DNA from: CBDHHC01 sp965263345
GTDB lineage: Bacteria; Pseudomonadota; Alphaproteobacteria; Rhizobiales; CBDHHC01
Length of the DNA stretch: 64,000 nt
NCBI GenBank assembly: GCA_965263345.1
Contig: CBDHHC010000006.1
Span: 372,001 to 436,000, forward strand
Reading direction: 5' to 3'
How positions within the stretch are numbered: position 1 is the stretch's first letter; every line of letters starts with the position of its first letter. This document shows, piece by piece, positions 10,263-19,692 of the stretch. The translations under genes were made by a program, and so were the position numbers. The notes under the pieces are model-generated. The model was not told where the DNA came from. It did not search any database and saw only the letters and a program-made list of their open reading frames with translations.

Positions 10263-13200
10263 TTAAATTGCTGATCCCTCTCCAATGATTTCAAATGCTC
10301 CCCAAGTTGAAGGGTGGGAATTCCAAGGACGGGATTTATCTTGTGTCAAATTCATTATTGCTTGGCTGAGTGCAGCGGATCTTCCTAAGTCTGGTGTTTC
10401 TTCCAGGAGCTTGAAGATCTCTTGCAATATTTGAGAACTTGCTGCTGAGTTTACTGGCCAATGTGAAATTAATATACTTTGAGCACCAGAAAAGAAAAAA
10501 GTTTGGGCAAGTACATTTAGTTTAATGTTTGTATGTCCTTCTTTACCAAAAACTCTCTCAGGTGCAGGTAATACGATCCAATTGGCATTGACATGCAACT
10601 GTATTATATCAGAGGCTTTAAGTAGATGATCATTAGCATCATAGTTTTGATCTTCAGGACTCCGTAGCTGGATGGCAGGTTCAGCTATTTCATGTTCATT
10701 AGCTACCATTGTCACAGGATTTGCAAAGTGGATTATACCATAATCTCTTAATTTACCATCCTGGTGCAGATCTTTCAGTTTCGAGATACTTGCATCTTTT
10801 TTATTCAAGATATCTATATCTTCTTCCTTAAAACTTTGCGATAATTTGCGTAGTTCCTCAATTGAGTCCGCTTCTGGAATTTCATATCGAAGTATATTGG
10901 TATCAATTAGAACACCTCTTGAGAAATTAGCTACTCTTGAGAGTGAGGATCTTTTTGTTTTATCATGCCCATTACTTTCTTGCTTTGAATCAGAGGCTTT
11001 TGTATCTGAATGTATTTTACGTTCAGGGAAAAAGTTGTTGCAAATTCCTAAATAGCTTTTCTTTGGTTCTGATATTTCAAGTGTGCTTCGAAGGGCCCTT
11101 AAACTCGATATGCTTGGTAATGTTGTAATACAATGTTTAATACCTAGCCATGAGACTTTTCGGTATTCTGAGTATTTTGTTGGTGTGCCAGTTTTTTTAT
11201 CATCTGTTACAAGAAACCTTAAAGACAATTCGGTTAGTGGCTCTGGTGCGATAATAATCAGGTCACAGTCTTTGATATATTCAAGAATATTGCCAAAAAG
11301 ATTACGATAAAGGTCGTGAGCAATTGATAGATCAAATGGTAACGGCTGGCCTTTGGAATAGTTACCCCAATTATAGTCAATCTCAAGGATTTGCTGCCCA
11401 CGGGAGGCTGTCCCCATTGTTTGCCAAAGCCTATGATCTAGACCATATTGTAATTTCTCAACATCTTCTCGGATTTTGTTAATACCTATTGAAAGGTATG
11501 ACCAGTAACTCTCATCATGGGTTATGACCCAGGCAATTCCGTCGTTGTCATCAAATGCATAATGGATTAGGGCTTCGTCTTTTCTGAGTTGTTGTTGTGT
11601 CTCTTTTAGAGATAAAGTCATGGGGGTCATCAAATCCATGTAATCTTTAAAGTCCTCTTTGAGAGACAGGTTTATATTAGACAAATTCTCATCAATGTTT
11701 TCTATAAGTTTCTTTTGGGTTGCTTCGGCCATTTTGTCATGAGTTTGATCTGCTTCAGCTAGCGTTTCTTTTAGATTTTGGTAATTTCCACGTCTTTTTG
11801 TTGTTAATACATTTTTATCAAGTATGAGTTCTGACAGAGCTTCATCATCACCATCATAATCATTTGCAATTTGATCTAATAGTCTATTTGATGCTGTCGC
11901 CATAGCTAATTGTGAGCAGATGAAACCGTCATTCTTGTACTCTTCAATTTGGTCTGCGTTTTTTTGAGATAGGTTATAAGCAGTTTTTGCTTGCTTTATA
12001 TAGGAGTTTGGAAGAATGGGTTGGTTTTGTAATTCAAGACTTTCAACAAACCTTATTTGCCCATTGTTTAAGCAATATGTTATTATGTTATTTGCTTTTG
12101 AGTATTCTTCATAAGCATTAGACCAATCACTTTTCTGGTCGTAGCTATGAGCAATTTTTAGATGCCCCATAGCCATTTTAGGATCGTTGGCGACGCATTG
12201 CTCTGACCAAATTTCCATTGAATATTTATATAGAGGGATAGCTTGTTCATATTTTCCTTGTACTTCGTATAATGACGTAAAATTCAGTAAAAAATCAGCG
12301 ACAGAGGCATGTTTCGCCCCTACAGTATCTTCATGAATTTTGAGAACCATTTTGTAAAAAGATTCTGCTTCTTCATACTTTTCCAAAGCGTGATATAGCT
12401 TACCAAGATTATACATGATATCGCATATTGCTGGATGTCTTGGCCCAGATTGTTTTTCGAGGATATCCAAAGCTCTTTTATAGAGTGTTTCAGCATGAGG
12501 TAAGCTTTGTTCTGAATGGTGGTATATAAGTGCTACTTCATATATTAACAGAGCAACTTTTATATGTTGTAAGCCATAATGATCTTTATGAATATCAATT
12601 GCAAAATTATAAAGTTTTATAGCTTCTTTATTTCGTTTTTGGTCTTTAAAAAAAGTAGCAAGGTTATTAAATACCATACCAACATATAAATGTTTAAGAC
12701 CTAGGGATTTTCCTAATACTTCTAAAGCAAATTTATACTTTTTCTCAAGATCTTCTGTTTGTCCTTCAAATCTTTGAATTTCTGCAAGACTATTAAGGTC
12801 GAAAGCTGTTTTGGGGTGGTGGGCGCCAAATGCCTTTAAGTGCGCTTCATATGACTTTTCCGCAAGAGGTTTGGCTTCTTCAAATCTTTCTTGTTCAATA
12901 TATAAATTGGCCAATTTACTATTAATATGTGTGATTTCAGGACTGTCCTGAATGTTATTTTCTTGGAAAATTTTTAGTGTTCTGCTTAAAACTTCTTCCA
13001 GTTCTACCAAGTTACCAAGTTCCTCATAGATTTCCGCTAATTTAATGAGGGTTTTGGTCAGTTTCACATGGAGTGGTCCATGATTTCTTTCTTCAATTTC
13101 GAGCGCCCTTTTTAACTTAGGTTTTGCATCATCAAGGTATCCTTGTTCGAAAGATATATTTGCAAGGTTTTTAAGCACGACGGCTATTTCTGAATGATCA

Positions 13201-13682
13201 CGTCCAAGTTGTTTCTCAAAAATTATTAAAGCATGTTCAAAAAGCGGCTCTGCTTCTTCTTCCCTGTTTTGTTTTGTGTACACTTCAGCCAGTGTATTTA
13301 GGGCAATAGCTAGCTGATGGTGATCATTTCCAAGATTCTTTTCCCAGATTTGTATTGCTCTATATAATAACTTCTCCGCAGTCTGAAAATTCTCACGATC
13401 ATCATGTAATCTTGCCAAGTTATAGAGTCTTATCGCAACATTTTCATGATTTTCACCAAGTGTTACCTCTTCAATTTTTAGAGCTTTTTCAAAAAGGTTT
13501 TGAGCTTCATCCAATCTATTTTGTGTACGATAAATTTCTGCTAAATTATTAAGTGCAATAGCATACTCAAAATGGCTTTCTCCATATTGTTTTTTTGCGA
13601 GTTCTGCATATTCTTCTGCAACTGGAAGGGCTTCTGCATATTTTCCTGCGTGGTAAAGTTCTAGAAACTGCTCATACAGCAT
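10263..13682 (-). CDS. TPR-CHAT protein with substituted protease dyad
   Basis: A 1139-residue protein. The first ~540 residues are about twelve 42-residue tetratricopeptide repeats of the kinesin-light-chain type (A..LY..AL.I.E...G..H). A helical linker leads to a C-terminal CHAT domain (about 780-1139) recognised by the context HFANP (985-989), VLPAP (1037-1041), FFSGAQSILISHWPVNS (about 1063-1079) and WGAFEIIG near the end. In CHAT proteases (caspase-like clan CD) these places read FATH and LSAC; here both catalytic positions, His and Cys, are Pro (codons at 10716-10718 and 10560-10562). It is therefore probably a non-proteolytic CHAT. No signal peptide. No adjacent partner protein on the same strand with a known link. 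Confidence 0.88.
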   Translation of the reverse strand: MLYEQFLELYHAGKYAEALPVAEEYAELAKKQYGESHFEYAIALNNLAEIYRTQNRLDEAQNLFEKALKIEEVTLGENHENVAIRLYNLARLHDDRENFQTAEKLLYRAIQIWEKNLGNDHHQLAIALNTLAEVYTKQNREEEAEPLFEHALIIFEKQLGRDHSEIAVVLKNLANISFEQGYLDDAKPKLKRALEIEERNHGPLHVKLTKTLIKLAEIYEELGNLVELEEVLSRTLKIFQENNIQDSPEITHINSKLANLYIEQERFEEAKPLAEKSYEAHLKAFGAHHPKTAFDLNSLAEIQRFEGQTEDLEKKYKFALEVLGKSLGLKHLYVGMVFNNLATFFKDQKRNKEAIKLYNFAIDIHKDHYGLQHIKVALLIYEVALIYHHSEQSLPHAETLYKRALDILEKQSGPRHPAICDIMYNLGKLYHALEKYEEAESFYKMVLKIHEDTVGAKHASVADFLLNFTSLYEVQGKYEQAIPLYKYSMEIWSEQCVANDPKMAMGHLKIAHSYDQKSDWSNAYEEYSKANNIITYCLNNGQIRFVESLELQNQPILPNSYIKQAKTAYNLSQKNADQIEEYKNDGFICSQLAMATASNRLLDQIANDYDGDDEALSELILDKNVLTTKRRGNYQNLKETLAEADQTHDKMAEATQKKLIENIDENLSNINLSLKEDFKDYMDLMTPMTLSLKETQQQLRKDEALIHYAFDDNDGIAWVITHDESYWSYLSIGINKIREDVEKLQYGLDHRLWQTMGTASRGQQILEIDYNWGNYSKGQPLPFDLSIAHDLYRNLFGNILEYIKDCDLIIIAPEPLTELSLRFLVTDDKKTGTPTKYSEYRKVSWLGIKHCITTLPSISSLRALRSTLEISEPKKSYLGICNNFFPERKIHSDTKASDSKQESNGHDKTKRSSLSRVANFSRGVLIDTNILRYEIPEADSIEELRKLSQSFKEEDIDILNKKDASISKLKDLHQDGKLRDYGIIHFANPVTMVANEHEIAEPAIQLRSPEDQNYDANDHLLKASDIIQLHVNANWIVLPAPERVFGKEGHTNIKLNVLAQTFFFSGAQSILISHWPVNSAASSQILQEIFKLLEETPDLGRSAALSQAIMNLTQDKSRPWNSHPSTWGAFEIIGEGSAI

Positions 13683-13920
13683 CTTTAATTTTTCCAGTAG
13701 TTTGACGAGTCACTAAATTACTGTTCCTTTTAATTCCTATAAATCTTAAGGTGTTTTTTTTTAGTTCTTCGAGATATCGCCTATTTTATTATTTTTGGAG
13801 ATTTCCCCCACCTTATATTATTATTTGTTGACATGATATTTCAAACGAAATCTCATAAGCCGTGCGCTTTTTTCTCAATTATCTTAACTTTGAGGTGTGT
13901 TTTTTTTGTTATATCGGGAA

Positions 13921-14448
13921 TTATTTTCCCATAAGCATCTTAAGTAAAGTATTTATATGTGATTTTTTTGCAAAAAGATAGATTGACGATGCTATGCTTA
14001 ATGGGATTATAATATAGTATTCTATTTGAGCTGATGATGTGTATACCGAAAATAAGCTACCAATTCCAATTAATACAATAATAAAACACACTCCTTTAAA
14101 TATTTGTTGTACTAGTTTGAGTTGATTATTGTATTTTTCAAATAAATTAACTGTTTTTATTTTGTTAGCGGTGAGAGAAATATTTTTATTATGTTTTATA
14201 AATTCATTCTTAAAAGACTTCAGTATTTTTTTATAAATACGATTTTGCGGTATTCTTATTATATATAAGCTAATAAATGCAATTATTGTGAGAAAAAATA
14301 CACCTAATAAACGAAAAAAGAATAGTATGAAGTTTTTGACATGAGAGGGTTTATTATTTCTTGATTTACTCAGCGCGCTGACAGGTAAATTGCTTTGATC
14401 TTCCGAAGGTGATTTTTTTTGTGATACCCATTCAAATTCTTTATTCAT
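13921..14448 (-). CDS. Orphan membrane protein
   Basis: A 175-residue protein of unknown family. The first ~40 residues are polar and cytoplasmic in character. Hydrophobic stretches follow at about 41-66 and 110-160, the latter probably two helices, with a lysine-rich segment between them. It ends in a short basic tail. Codon usage is very AT-rich. It leads a run of four minus-strand orphan genes; the gap to the next is about 80 bases. No function can be assigned. Confidence 0.6.
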   Translation of the reverse strand: MNKEFEWVSQKKSPSEDQSNLPVSALSKSRNNKPSHVKNFILFFFRLLGVFFLTIIAFISLYIIRIPQNRIYKKILKSFKNEFIKHNKNISLTANKIKTVNLFEKYNNQLKLVQQIFKGVCFIIVLIGIGSLFSVYTSSAQIEYYIIIPLSIASSIYLFAKKSHINTLLKMLMGK

Positions 14449-14530
14449 TTTATTTTCAGGCTTAATTTAATAATTTCCACATTACAGTAAGTGATAATAG
14501 CTTATTTTTACAAAATACATGAATGATAAA

Positions 14531-15631
14531 TTATTTTGGAAGAATATCTATAATTGATTGGTCTGGATTATTCCATAAGCCTAGAGGGTTTTGATCTCTT
14601 AATTTATTTTGTGAACTCAATGACAAAACTGTTTTTTGTGCAATTTTTACATATACACCATCCTTTCTTTTGAAGATAAAGTATTGAATTTCATATGAAT
14701 CATTTTGTCTACGGCATACAATCGAAATATTGCGTGTGTTATTTGTCTGATTGTTATCTATCAATTTTTTGGCTGAAGCAAATTCACCTTCACAAAAAGC
14801 GGCATCATTTCCTATAATATTTCCAGCAAGTTTATCAATTGATTGGTCATTCTTTGATTTTATAAATTGAATACCGCCTAGATCCTGACTTGAGGTGTGC
14901 CACATTACATCATATCCTCGGATGGGATGTTTGTTTGACGCAATAATTTTATATCCACTTATACCTCTATTTTGCAAAAGGCGTTCGACATATTCAATGG
15001 CTTTCTGCCTTTTCCCGATTATTTCTTCTTCGTTGTTTTTGAGTTCAGGCTTTTTTTCAGCGGTTTCCGAATTTTCTTGTGAAGAATAATTTTGCTGTTC
15101 TGAAGAAGATGTCACGGATTCGTTAAGGGTTTTAATGAGATTGCTTCTTGCAACTGCACATCCTACGAGATTAGGGATAGCTTTGGCGGTCCCTTTGAGT
15201 TCATAATTCGCCTTAAGTCCAGGCATTCGAATGACTAGTTGTCGTCCTTGTTTCAATTCATCAAGAAGTTTTTGTTTTTTATTGAATAGTATGTAGAACC
15301 CATTTTTTGAAAGATTTTGTGTTTGAACAATGCGCTCAGGATTTTCATCTATTTGGAGCTTAGCTTGATTTCTTTCTCCTGTGTTCAAGTTGAGATCTGA
15401 ATTATTAAACCCTAGGGCCCATCCAAGATTTTGATTGATCACAAAATAAATCTCAGTTCCACTCTGATACTTTGCACTCATAGTACATGATTTAAAACGA
15501 CCATTTTTCTTAAAATGAGACTTCCCCAGCCAGTTGCCGGTGACAAAAGTATATTCTTCTTTCGCATAGCTCGAGTTTGTCAGGATGATCAGAATTATAA
15601 TTGATAGAAATAGTAAACTTTTTACCTGCAT
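14531..15631 (-). CDS. Secreted protein of unknown function
   Basis: A 366-residue protein with a clear signal peptide (about 1-23, ending SYA-KEE). The mature N-terminal part (about 28-160) starts FVTGNWLGKSHF and contains a beta-rich pattern with two cysteines (near 43 and 153). It resembles periplasmic alphaproteobacterial proteins that begin with a TGNW/GW-type strand, but I cannot name the family. A Ser/Glu/Asn-rich linker (about 170-205) leads to a second domain (about 206-345) with Cys residues near 279 and 304. It lies 23 bases from the next small secreted gene upstream, so they may be co-transcribed. Confidence 0.6.
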   Translation of the reverse strand: MQVKSLLFLSIIILIILTNSSYAKEEYTFVTGNWLGKSHFKKNGRFKSCTMSAKYQSGTEIYFVINQNLGWALGFNNSDLNLNTGERNQAKLQIDENPERIVQTQNLSKNGFYILFNKKQKLLDELKQGRQLVIRMPGLKANYELKGTAKAIPNLVGCAVARSNLIKTLNESVTSSSEQQNYSSQENSETAEKKPELKNNEEEIIGKRQKAIEYVERLLQNRGISGYKIIASNKHPIRGYDVMWHTSSQDLGGIQFIKSKNDQSIDKLAGNIIGNDAAFCEGEFASAKKLIDNNQTNNTRNISIVCRRQNDSYEIQYFIFKRKDGVYVKIAQKTVLSLSSQNKLRDQNPLGLWNNPDQSIIDILPK

Positions 15632-15653
15632 AGGTGTAGGTCCGATTATTCTC

Positions 15654-16109
15654 TCAGGTTTCTGTACGTTTCAACGTAATTGAGCCAGTGCATCTACCTT
15701 TGGGGTTATTTTTTTTGACCCATGTGCCTTTTCCATTCTTCTTGGTTAATGTACCATTAAATTCAATCGACCAATAGCTTGTTTTTGCTACCATTTTGAA
15801 AATACCATTATCATTAATTTTTCCCTGGATGTTCATACCAATTATTGTATTAATTTCTTTATTTGCTATCTGTATTTGAAAAATATTTATGTTTTGTGTG
15901 CAGTTTGAGTCTTTTGGTTCTACTTCCCAAATCCCATCGTATGATATTTTGATGGCCTTTTTTTCTTTAAACAAAGGGTCTTGTTTTTGGGGCACATTAG
16001 TTTCAATCTGCCTATCCAATGGGATATCAGTAATTATTTGTGAATATGACGTATTCCAATAACCAATTATTGTTATTTGTAATAATATCATTACGCAAAT
16101 TTTGCGCAT
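15654..16109 (-). CDS. Small secreted protein of unknown function
   Basis: A 151-residue protein. A signal peptide covers about residues 1-23 (hydrophobic core, then SYSQ). The mature part contains YDGIWEVEPKDSNC, a lipocalin- or beta-sandwich-like region of alternating hydrophobics, and a C-terminal GRCTGSITLKR. Two cysteines (near 80 and 142) could form a disulfide. A GGAGGTGGA ribosome site precedes the ATG, so the start is well supported. It precedes the larger secreted protein by 23 bases on the same strand. Function unknown. Confidence 0.6.
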   Translation of the reverse strand: MRKICVMILLQITIIGYWNTSYSQIITDIPLDRQIETNVPQKQDPLFKEKKAIKISYDGIWEVEPKDSNCTQNINIFQIQIANKEINTIIGMNIQGKINDNGIFKMVAKTSYWSIEFNGTLTKKNGKGTWVKKNNPKGRCTGSITLKRTET

Positions 16110-16291
16110 TGCTCCACCTCCAAATGGGGCATAGTGATGACAACCAAATATAAAACATTGATTTTACATCATATCTTTATGACCAAATTTATCTTTAATG
16201 ATAATTTAAGGCATTTTTGGGTTTTGTCTGTATGCATAGCTATTGAATTTTTTATTCTATTATTGCTTATTTTTCGCTTGAATGAAACTTG

Positions 16292-16666
16292 TTAATTTTT
16301 GGTGGGAGTCGTTTCTTTATTTGATTTTTTACAGGGTTTTCCTTCTGCCATGCAGATATAATAATCTGATCCTGCTATTTTATTACATTTCGTTTTACTA
16401 GTTTGGGCTCTATGCCAGTCCCCAAATTCAGTGCCATACGCCTTATTTGCTCGTTTTATCCAGGAAACAATTGCACTCATACTTGCCATAATCTGGATTC
16501 TGTTTGGGCGCCCTCTACTTTTGAGTTTACGTTTTTTGCAAACAGGTTCAACTTCTTCAGTTTCAGTTTTTTGATCTTTTTCTTCTTTAGCATATCCTGA
16601 GGGCGCAAATAAAAAAATGCTTATGGCAAGCAAGATCAGAAATAACTTGTAGCCTGGAATAGTCAA
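16292..16666 (-). CDS. Small secreted cysteine-containing protein
   Basis: A 124-residue protein with a signal peptide (about 1-26, ending GYA-KEE) and a charged linker. The small mature domain carries RPNRIQIMASMSAIVSWI and cysteines at KTKCNKI, YYICMAEG and KPCKK. The frame opens with TTG; there is no in-frame ATG before the signal peptide, and a nearby ATG at 16683-16685 is out of frame. The start is therefore uncertain. Function unknown. It belongs to the same minus-strand run of exported orphans. Confidence 0.55.
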   Translation of the reverse strand: MTIPGYKLFLILLAISIFLFAPSGYAKEEKDQKTETEEVEPVCKKRKLKSRGRPNRIQIMASMSAIVSWIKRANKAYGTEFGDWHRAQTSKTKCNKIAGSDYYICMAEGKPCKKSNKETTPTKN

Positions 16667-16857
16667 CGACAGGAACCTTTTTCATAAAGTTTTTGTGCAA
16701 TTTTGTCTGTACTAAAAAACTATTCTTCTATAACACAATATTTCCTAATATTTTCTATTCTTTTATTTCAAAAGATTTATTGCATGTGAATTATATTTCA
16801 TTAACTTTGTTGTTTTATTTTTTCTATAGATCTTCCTTCTGGAATATACTTTCTGTT

Positions 16858-17502
16858 CTAGTGTCTCGTCGAGATAATGTGGTGAAAATTTGATCCCCAA
16901 TCTTCGAGTTTGTAATCTAATTTTGTTGTATCAATTGTTGTTTCACATTCGACAATAGATAATCTCTTAATATGTTGTTTTGTAATTGAGGATGAGGCAT
17001 TCCATAATGCATTGAAGGATTGTTTTGCAATTTTCACTGTATTGGGCACATCATATTCAAATATGTTTGTGATATTACGTGACTCAGGCAACCTGCGCAT
17101 AGAATCTCCTGACCAACACATAGTAGAACCAAGAATAAATTGTTCGTGAGCGTCTTGCAGGGCATTTTTCTTCGCCCACCGAAGTGAATTGTTGATATGG
17201 TTTATATCAGATTTACATATTTTATTAATCCAATTTTCCATGGATTTAGGGTTTTCGAGTTTTGTAAAAACTGTTTTTATATTAATATTTAGAGCATGAA
17301 TTTCATCACTGTGCGCCATTAAAGTATAAGCAGCAGATGAGTCTGACGATCTTGCGACTAACCGAATTTCTTTATCAATCTCATCAGGGTTATCCAAAAC
17401 TTGTATATGCTCAAAGTAGGATAACAAAAAACTCTCAAACGGATCCGTAAGGATATTGCTGATGAACAATTCATTATCAAAATCATTATTATTAAATGTC
17501 AT
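16858..17502 (-). CDS. Conserved-looking cytoplasmic protein of unknown function
   Basis: A 214-residue protein without signal peptide or membrane helix. It has the look of a real helical domain: AYTLMAHSDEIHALNINI (about 58-75), LRWAKKNALQDAHEQFILG (about 108-126) followed by TMCWSGDSMRRLPESRN. I do not recognise the family. The 242 bases upstream contain a strong A/T hairpin. Function not assignable. Confidence 0.6.
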   Translation of the reverse strand: MTFNNNDFDNELFISNILTDPFESFLLSYFEHIQVLDNPDEIDKEIRLVARSSDSSAAYTLMAHSDEIHALNINIKTVFTKLENPKSMENWINKICKSDINHINNSLRWAKKNALQDAHEQFILGSTMCWSGDSMRRLPESRNITNIFEYDVPNTVKIAKQSFNALWNASSSITKQHIKRLSIVECETTIDTTKLDYKLEDWGSNFHHIISTRH

Positions 17503-17617
17503 ATCAGGCTGCTTCTCTATTCTTTACTTCGGCTTTTATGGCCTTATTGCTTTTTTGGGGGTGTTCAAGTGATAGCAATAAGCTAATGAAGTTAAAGAAT
17601 GTTTGAAGATTTGTTTC

Positions 17618-17649
17618 AAAATGAAAAAAAAATCATTTTTTTTCATTTT
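17618..17649. terminator. A/T-rich perfect hairpin, possible terminator after fmt
   Basis: A 14-bp perfect stem (AAAATGAAAAAAAA with TTTTTTTTCATTTT) around a 4-base loop. Both strands carry the run of T needed for an intrinsic terminator. It lies downstream of fmt and upstream of the 214-residue orphan gene, both on the minus strand. The stem has only one G-C pair, so terminator strength is doubtful. Confidence 0.4.
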
Positions 17650-17744
17650 AATCTGCATTTTTTACCATGTTAGAATATTTAAAAAATCATTGAATATTGA
17701 ATTCATAATCCTTGCATGAGATTTGTGTCTTACTGTGGATCATT

Positions 17745-18677
17745 TTAATTTAGAAGGCTGTTGCGAGGTAAGTTAAAACCTCTTAACAATTCTTCCGCGG
17801 CCATAGGTTTTTTGCCGGCTCTTTGGGCATGGGTAAGTCTTATGGAATCCTCTCCACATGCTACCGTTAAATTATCATCTAAAACTAGCCCAGCTTGACC
17901 TGACTGTTTAATGACTTCCGCACCCAGCACTTTTACACGTTCCGTTTTCCCGTTTCGATTCCATTCAAACCAAGCTCCAGGAAATGGTGAAAGCCCGCGT
18001 ATGTGATTATGAACCTCCTGTGCGGATTTCGACCAATCAATCTTTGTTTCTGATTTTTTGATTTTTTTTGCATAGGTGACATTATCATTTAATTGTGGGG
18101 TTCGAGTCAGGCTATCACGTGATAAAGCTGAAAGCGCACGAATCATCAGATCTGCTCCGGTTAGAGCTAATTTATCATGTAATTCACCAGCAGTCATATT
18201 CGTTGAAATTGGAATACGCTCTCCCAGACAAATGTCCCCGGTATCTAATCCCTCGTCCATTTGCATAATCATGACGCCAGTTTCTTTGTCACCAGCCATG
18301 ATAGCTCTTTGGATTGGTGCAGCGCCTCGCCATCTTGGCAGTAGAGATGCATGCAGATTTAAACATCCATGTTTTGGTGCTTCCAGTATCACTTTTGGAA
18401 GTATTAAGCCGTATGCTACTACTATTGCGAGATCAGCTTTATGATTAATAAATTCTTCCTGTTGAGGGGGGCTCTTCAAACTTTTGGGAGTAAAGACAGG
18501 AATGCCTGATTGATCTGCGAATTGATGAACGGGAGTTTTTTGTTCTGACATACCTCTTCCTGCAGGCCTTGGTGGCTGTGTATATACTGCAACAACATCA
18601 TGTCCTGCACTTATAATTTCAGAGAATGTTGGAATTGAAAAATCAGGCGTTCCCATAAAAATAATACGTAGTGACAT
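17745..18677 (-). CDS. fmt: Methionyl-tRNA formyltransferase
   Basis: Formylates Met-tRNA(fMet) with 10-formyl-THF, for translation initiation. The 310 residues have family length. The start MSLRIIFMGTPDFSIPTF is typical. The catalytic region LNLHASLLPRWRGAAPIQRA (about 106-125) gives the Asn/His residues and the SLLP loop, and MQMDEGLDTGD gives the catalytic Asp. The C-terminal OB-like domain starts near 205. It is transcribed behind mutM with a gap of about 57 bases. The usual neighbours def and truA are not adjacent in this window. Confidence 0.97.
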   Translation of the reverse strand: MSLRIIFMGTPDFSIPTFSEIISAGHDVVAVYTQPPRPAGRGMSEQKTPVHQFADQSGIPVFTPKSLKSPPQQEEFINHKADLAIVVAYGLILPKVILEAPKHGCLNLHASLLPRWRGAAPIQRAIMAGDKETGVMIMQMDEGLDTGDICLGERIPISTNMTAGELHDKLALTGADLMIRALSALSRDSLTRTPQLNDNVTYAKKIKKSETKIDWSKSAQEVHNHIRGLSPFPGAWFEWNRNGKTERVKVLGAEVIKQSGQAGLVLDDNLTVACGEDSIRLTHAQRAGKKPMAAEELLRGFNLPRNSLLN

Positions 18678-18734
18678 AGTTGGTATGGCTTTTGTTCTGG
18701 TTAATACGATTCAATGTTATTAATGTGATACATT

Positions 18735-19616
18735 TTAGCTTTGGCAATGGCTACAATAAAATGTCGATCTGCCATTTTGGGTTATGCGTTCAATCATCCC
18801 TTTACAATTTTTTCTTTTGCACATAGCGCCTTCCAGGCCATAGACTTTAAAGCTATGCTGAAAATATCCTAGCGAGCCGTCCGTTTTCTGATGATCTTTC
18901 AATGTAGACCCTCCTGCCTCAATCGCCTCTTTTAAAACTTTTTTTATTACTTTCACCAGTGTTTTTGTTTTTAGATTGGCCATGCCATTAGGTTCGGTTA
19001 AAATAGATGCAGGACTTTTAGGAGATAATTTTGCTCTATAAAGTGCCTCGCAGACATATATATTCCCAAGCCCAGCGATTGTATGTTGATCTAAGAGAAA
19101 TGCTTTTAATGATGTGTTTTTGTTTAGGGCCAATTGGGCCAGATGTTTAGCTGTAAATGTTCTGTCCAGTGGTTCAATACCAAGGTGTCTGAAGTATTTG
19201 TGGTCTTCTAATTGGTTCTCCGGAATTAATGTCATGAAGCCAAAACGCCTGGCGTCATTATAATGAATTTTTGTTCCATTACTCATATGAAAAATAACGT
19301 GATCATGCACAGGATTAACATTAAGTTTATGCTGATAGTTGCCTGGGGTGTCTTCGTTCTGTTTTTCAAATATTGTGAAACGCCCGCTCATACCTAAATG
19401 TATTACCAGGAACATTTTATTGGATAAATGCGCAAGAATATATTTTGCTCTTCTTGTGATAGCAGTTATTGTTTGGCCATTTAGGCCATCAGAAAAATTT
19501 TCTGGGAATGGAAAACGTAAGTTGTGCCGTTTCTGTTCTACTTTTCTGATTTTGACATTTAACATACTGGTACTTAGACCGCGACATACGGTCTCAACTT
19601 CAGGGAGTTCAGGCAT
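18735..19616 (-). CDS. mutM: Formamidopyrimidine-DNA glycosylase
   Basis: Excises 8-oxoguanine and formamidopyrimidines and nicks the site. The N-terminus MPELPEVETVCRGL gives the catalytic Pro2 and Glu3. HLGMSGRF and the ARRFGFM loop are present, as is the H2TH region (HTIAGLGNIYVCEALYRA). The C-terminus has the zinc finger, CKRKNC ... YCSHCQ. The length of 293 is normal. It is divergent from ubiE; the start codons are about 70 bases apart, so both promoters share that gap. mutM beside ubiE-ubiB is a standard alphaproteobacterial order. Confidence 0.97.
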   Translation of the reverse strand: MPELPEVETVCRGLSTSMLNVKIRKVEQKRHNLRFPFPENFSDGLNGQTITAITRRAKYILAHLSNKMFLVIHLGMSGRFTIFEKQNEDTPGNYQHKLNVNPVHDHVIFHMSNGTKIHYNDARRFGFMTLIPENQLEDHKYFRHLGIEPLDRTFTAKHLAQLALNKNTSLKAFLLDQHTIAGLGNIYVCEALYRAKLSPKSPASILTEPNGMANLKTKTLVKVIKKVLKEAIEAGGSTLKDHQKTDGSLGYFQHSFKVYGLEGAMCKRKNCKGMIERITQNGRSTFYCSHCQS

Positions 19617-19692
19617 AGTTTTATGATTTACCTATTGTTAATAACAGAATCTTCAATAGCCGACAAAATATAATTAAGCTAGTGTGTGCCGT

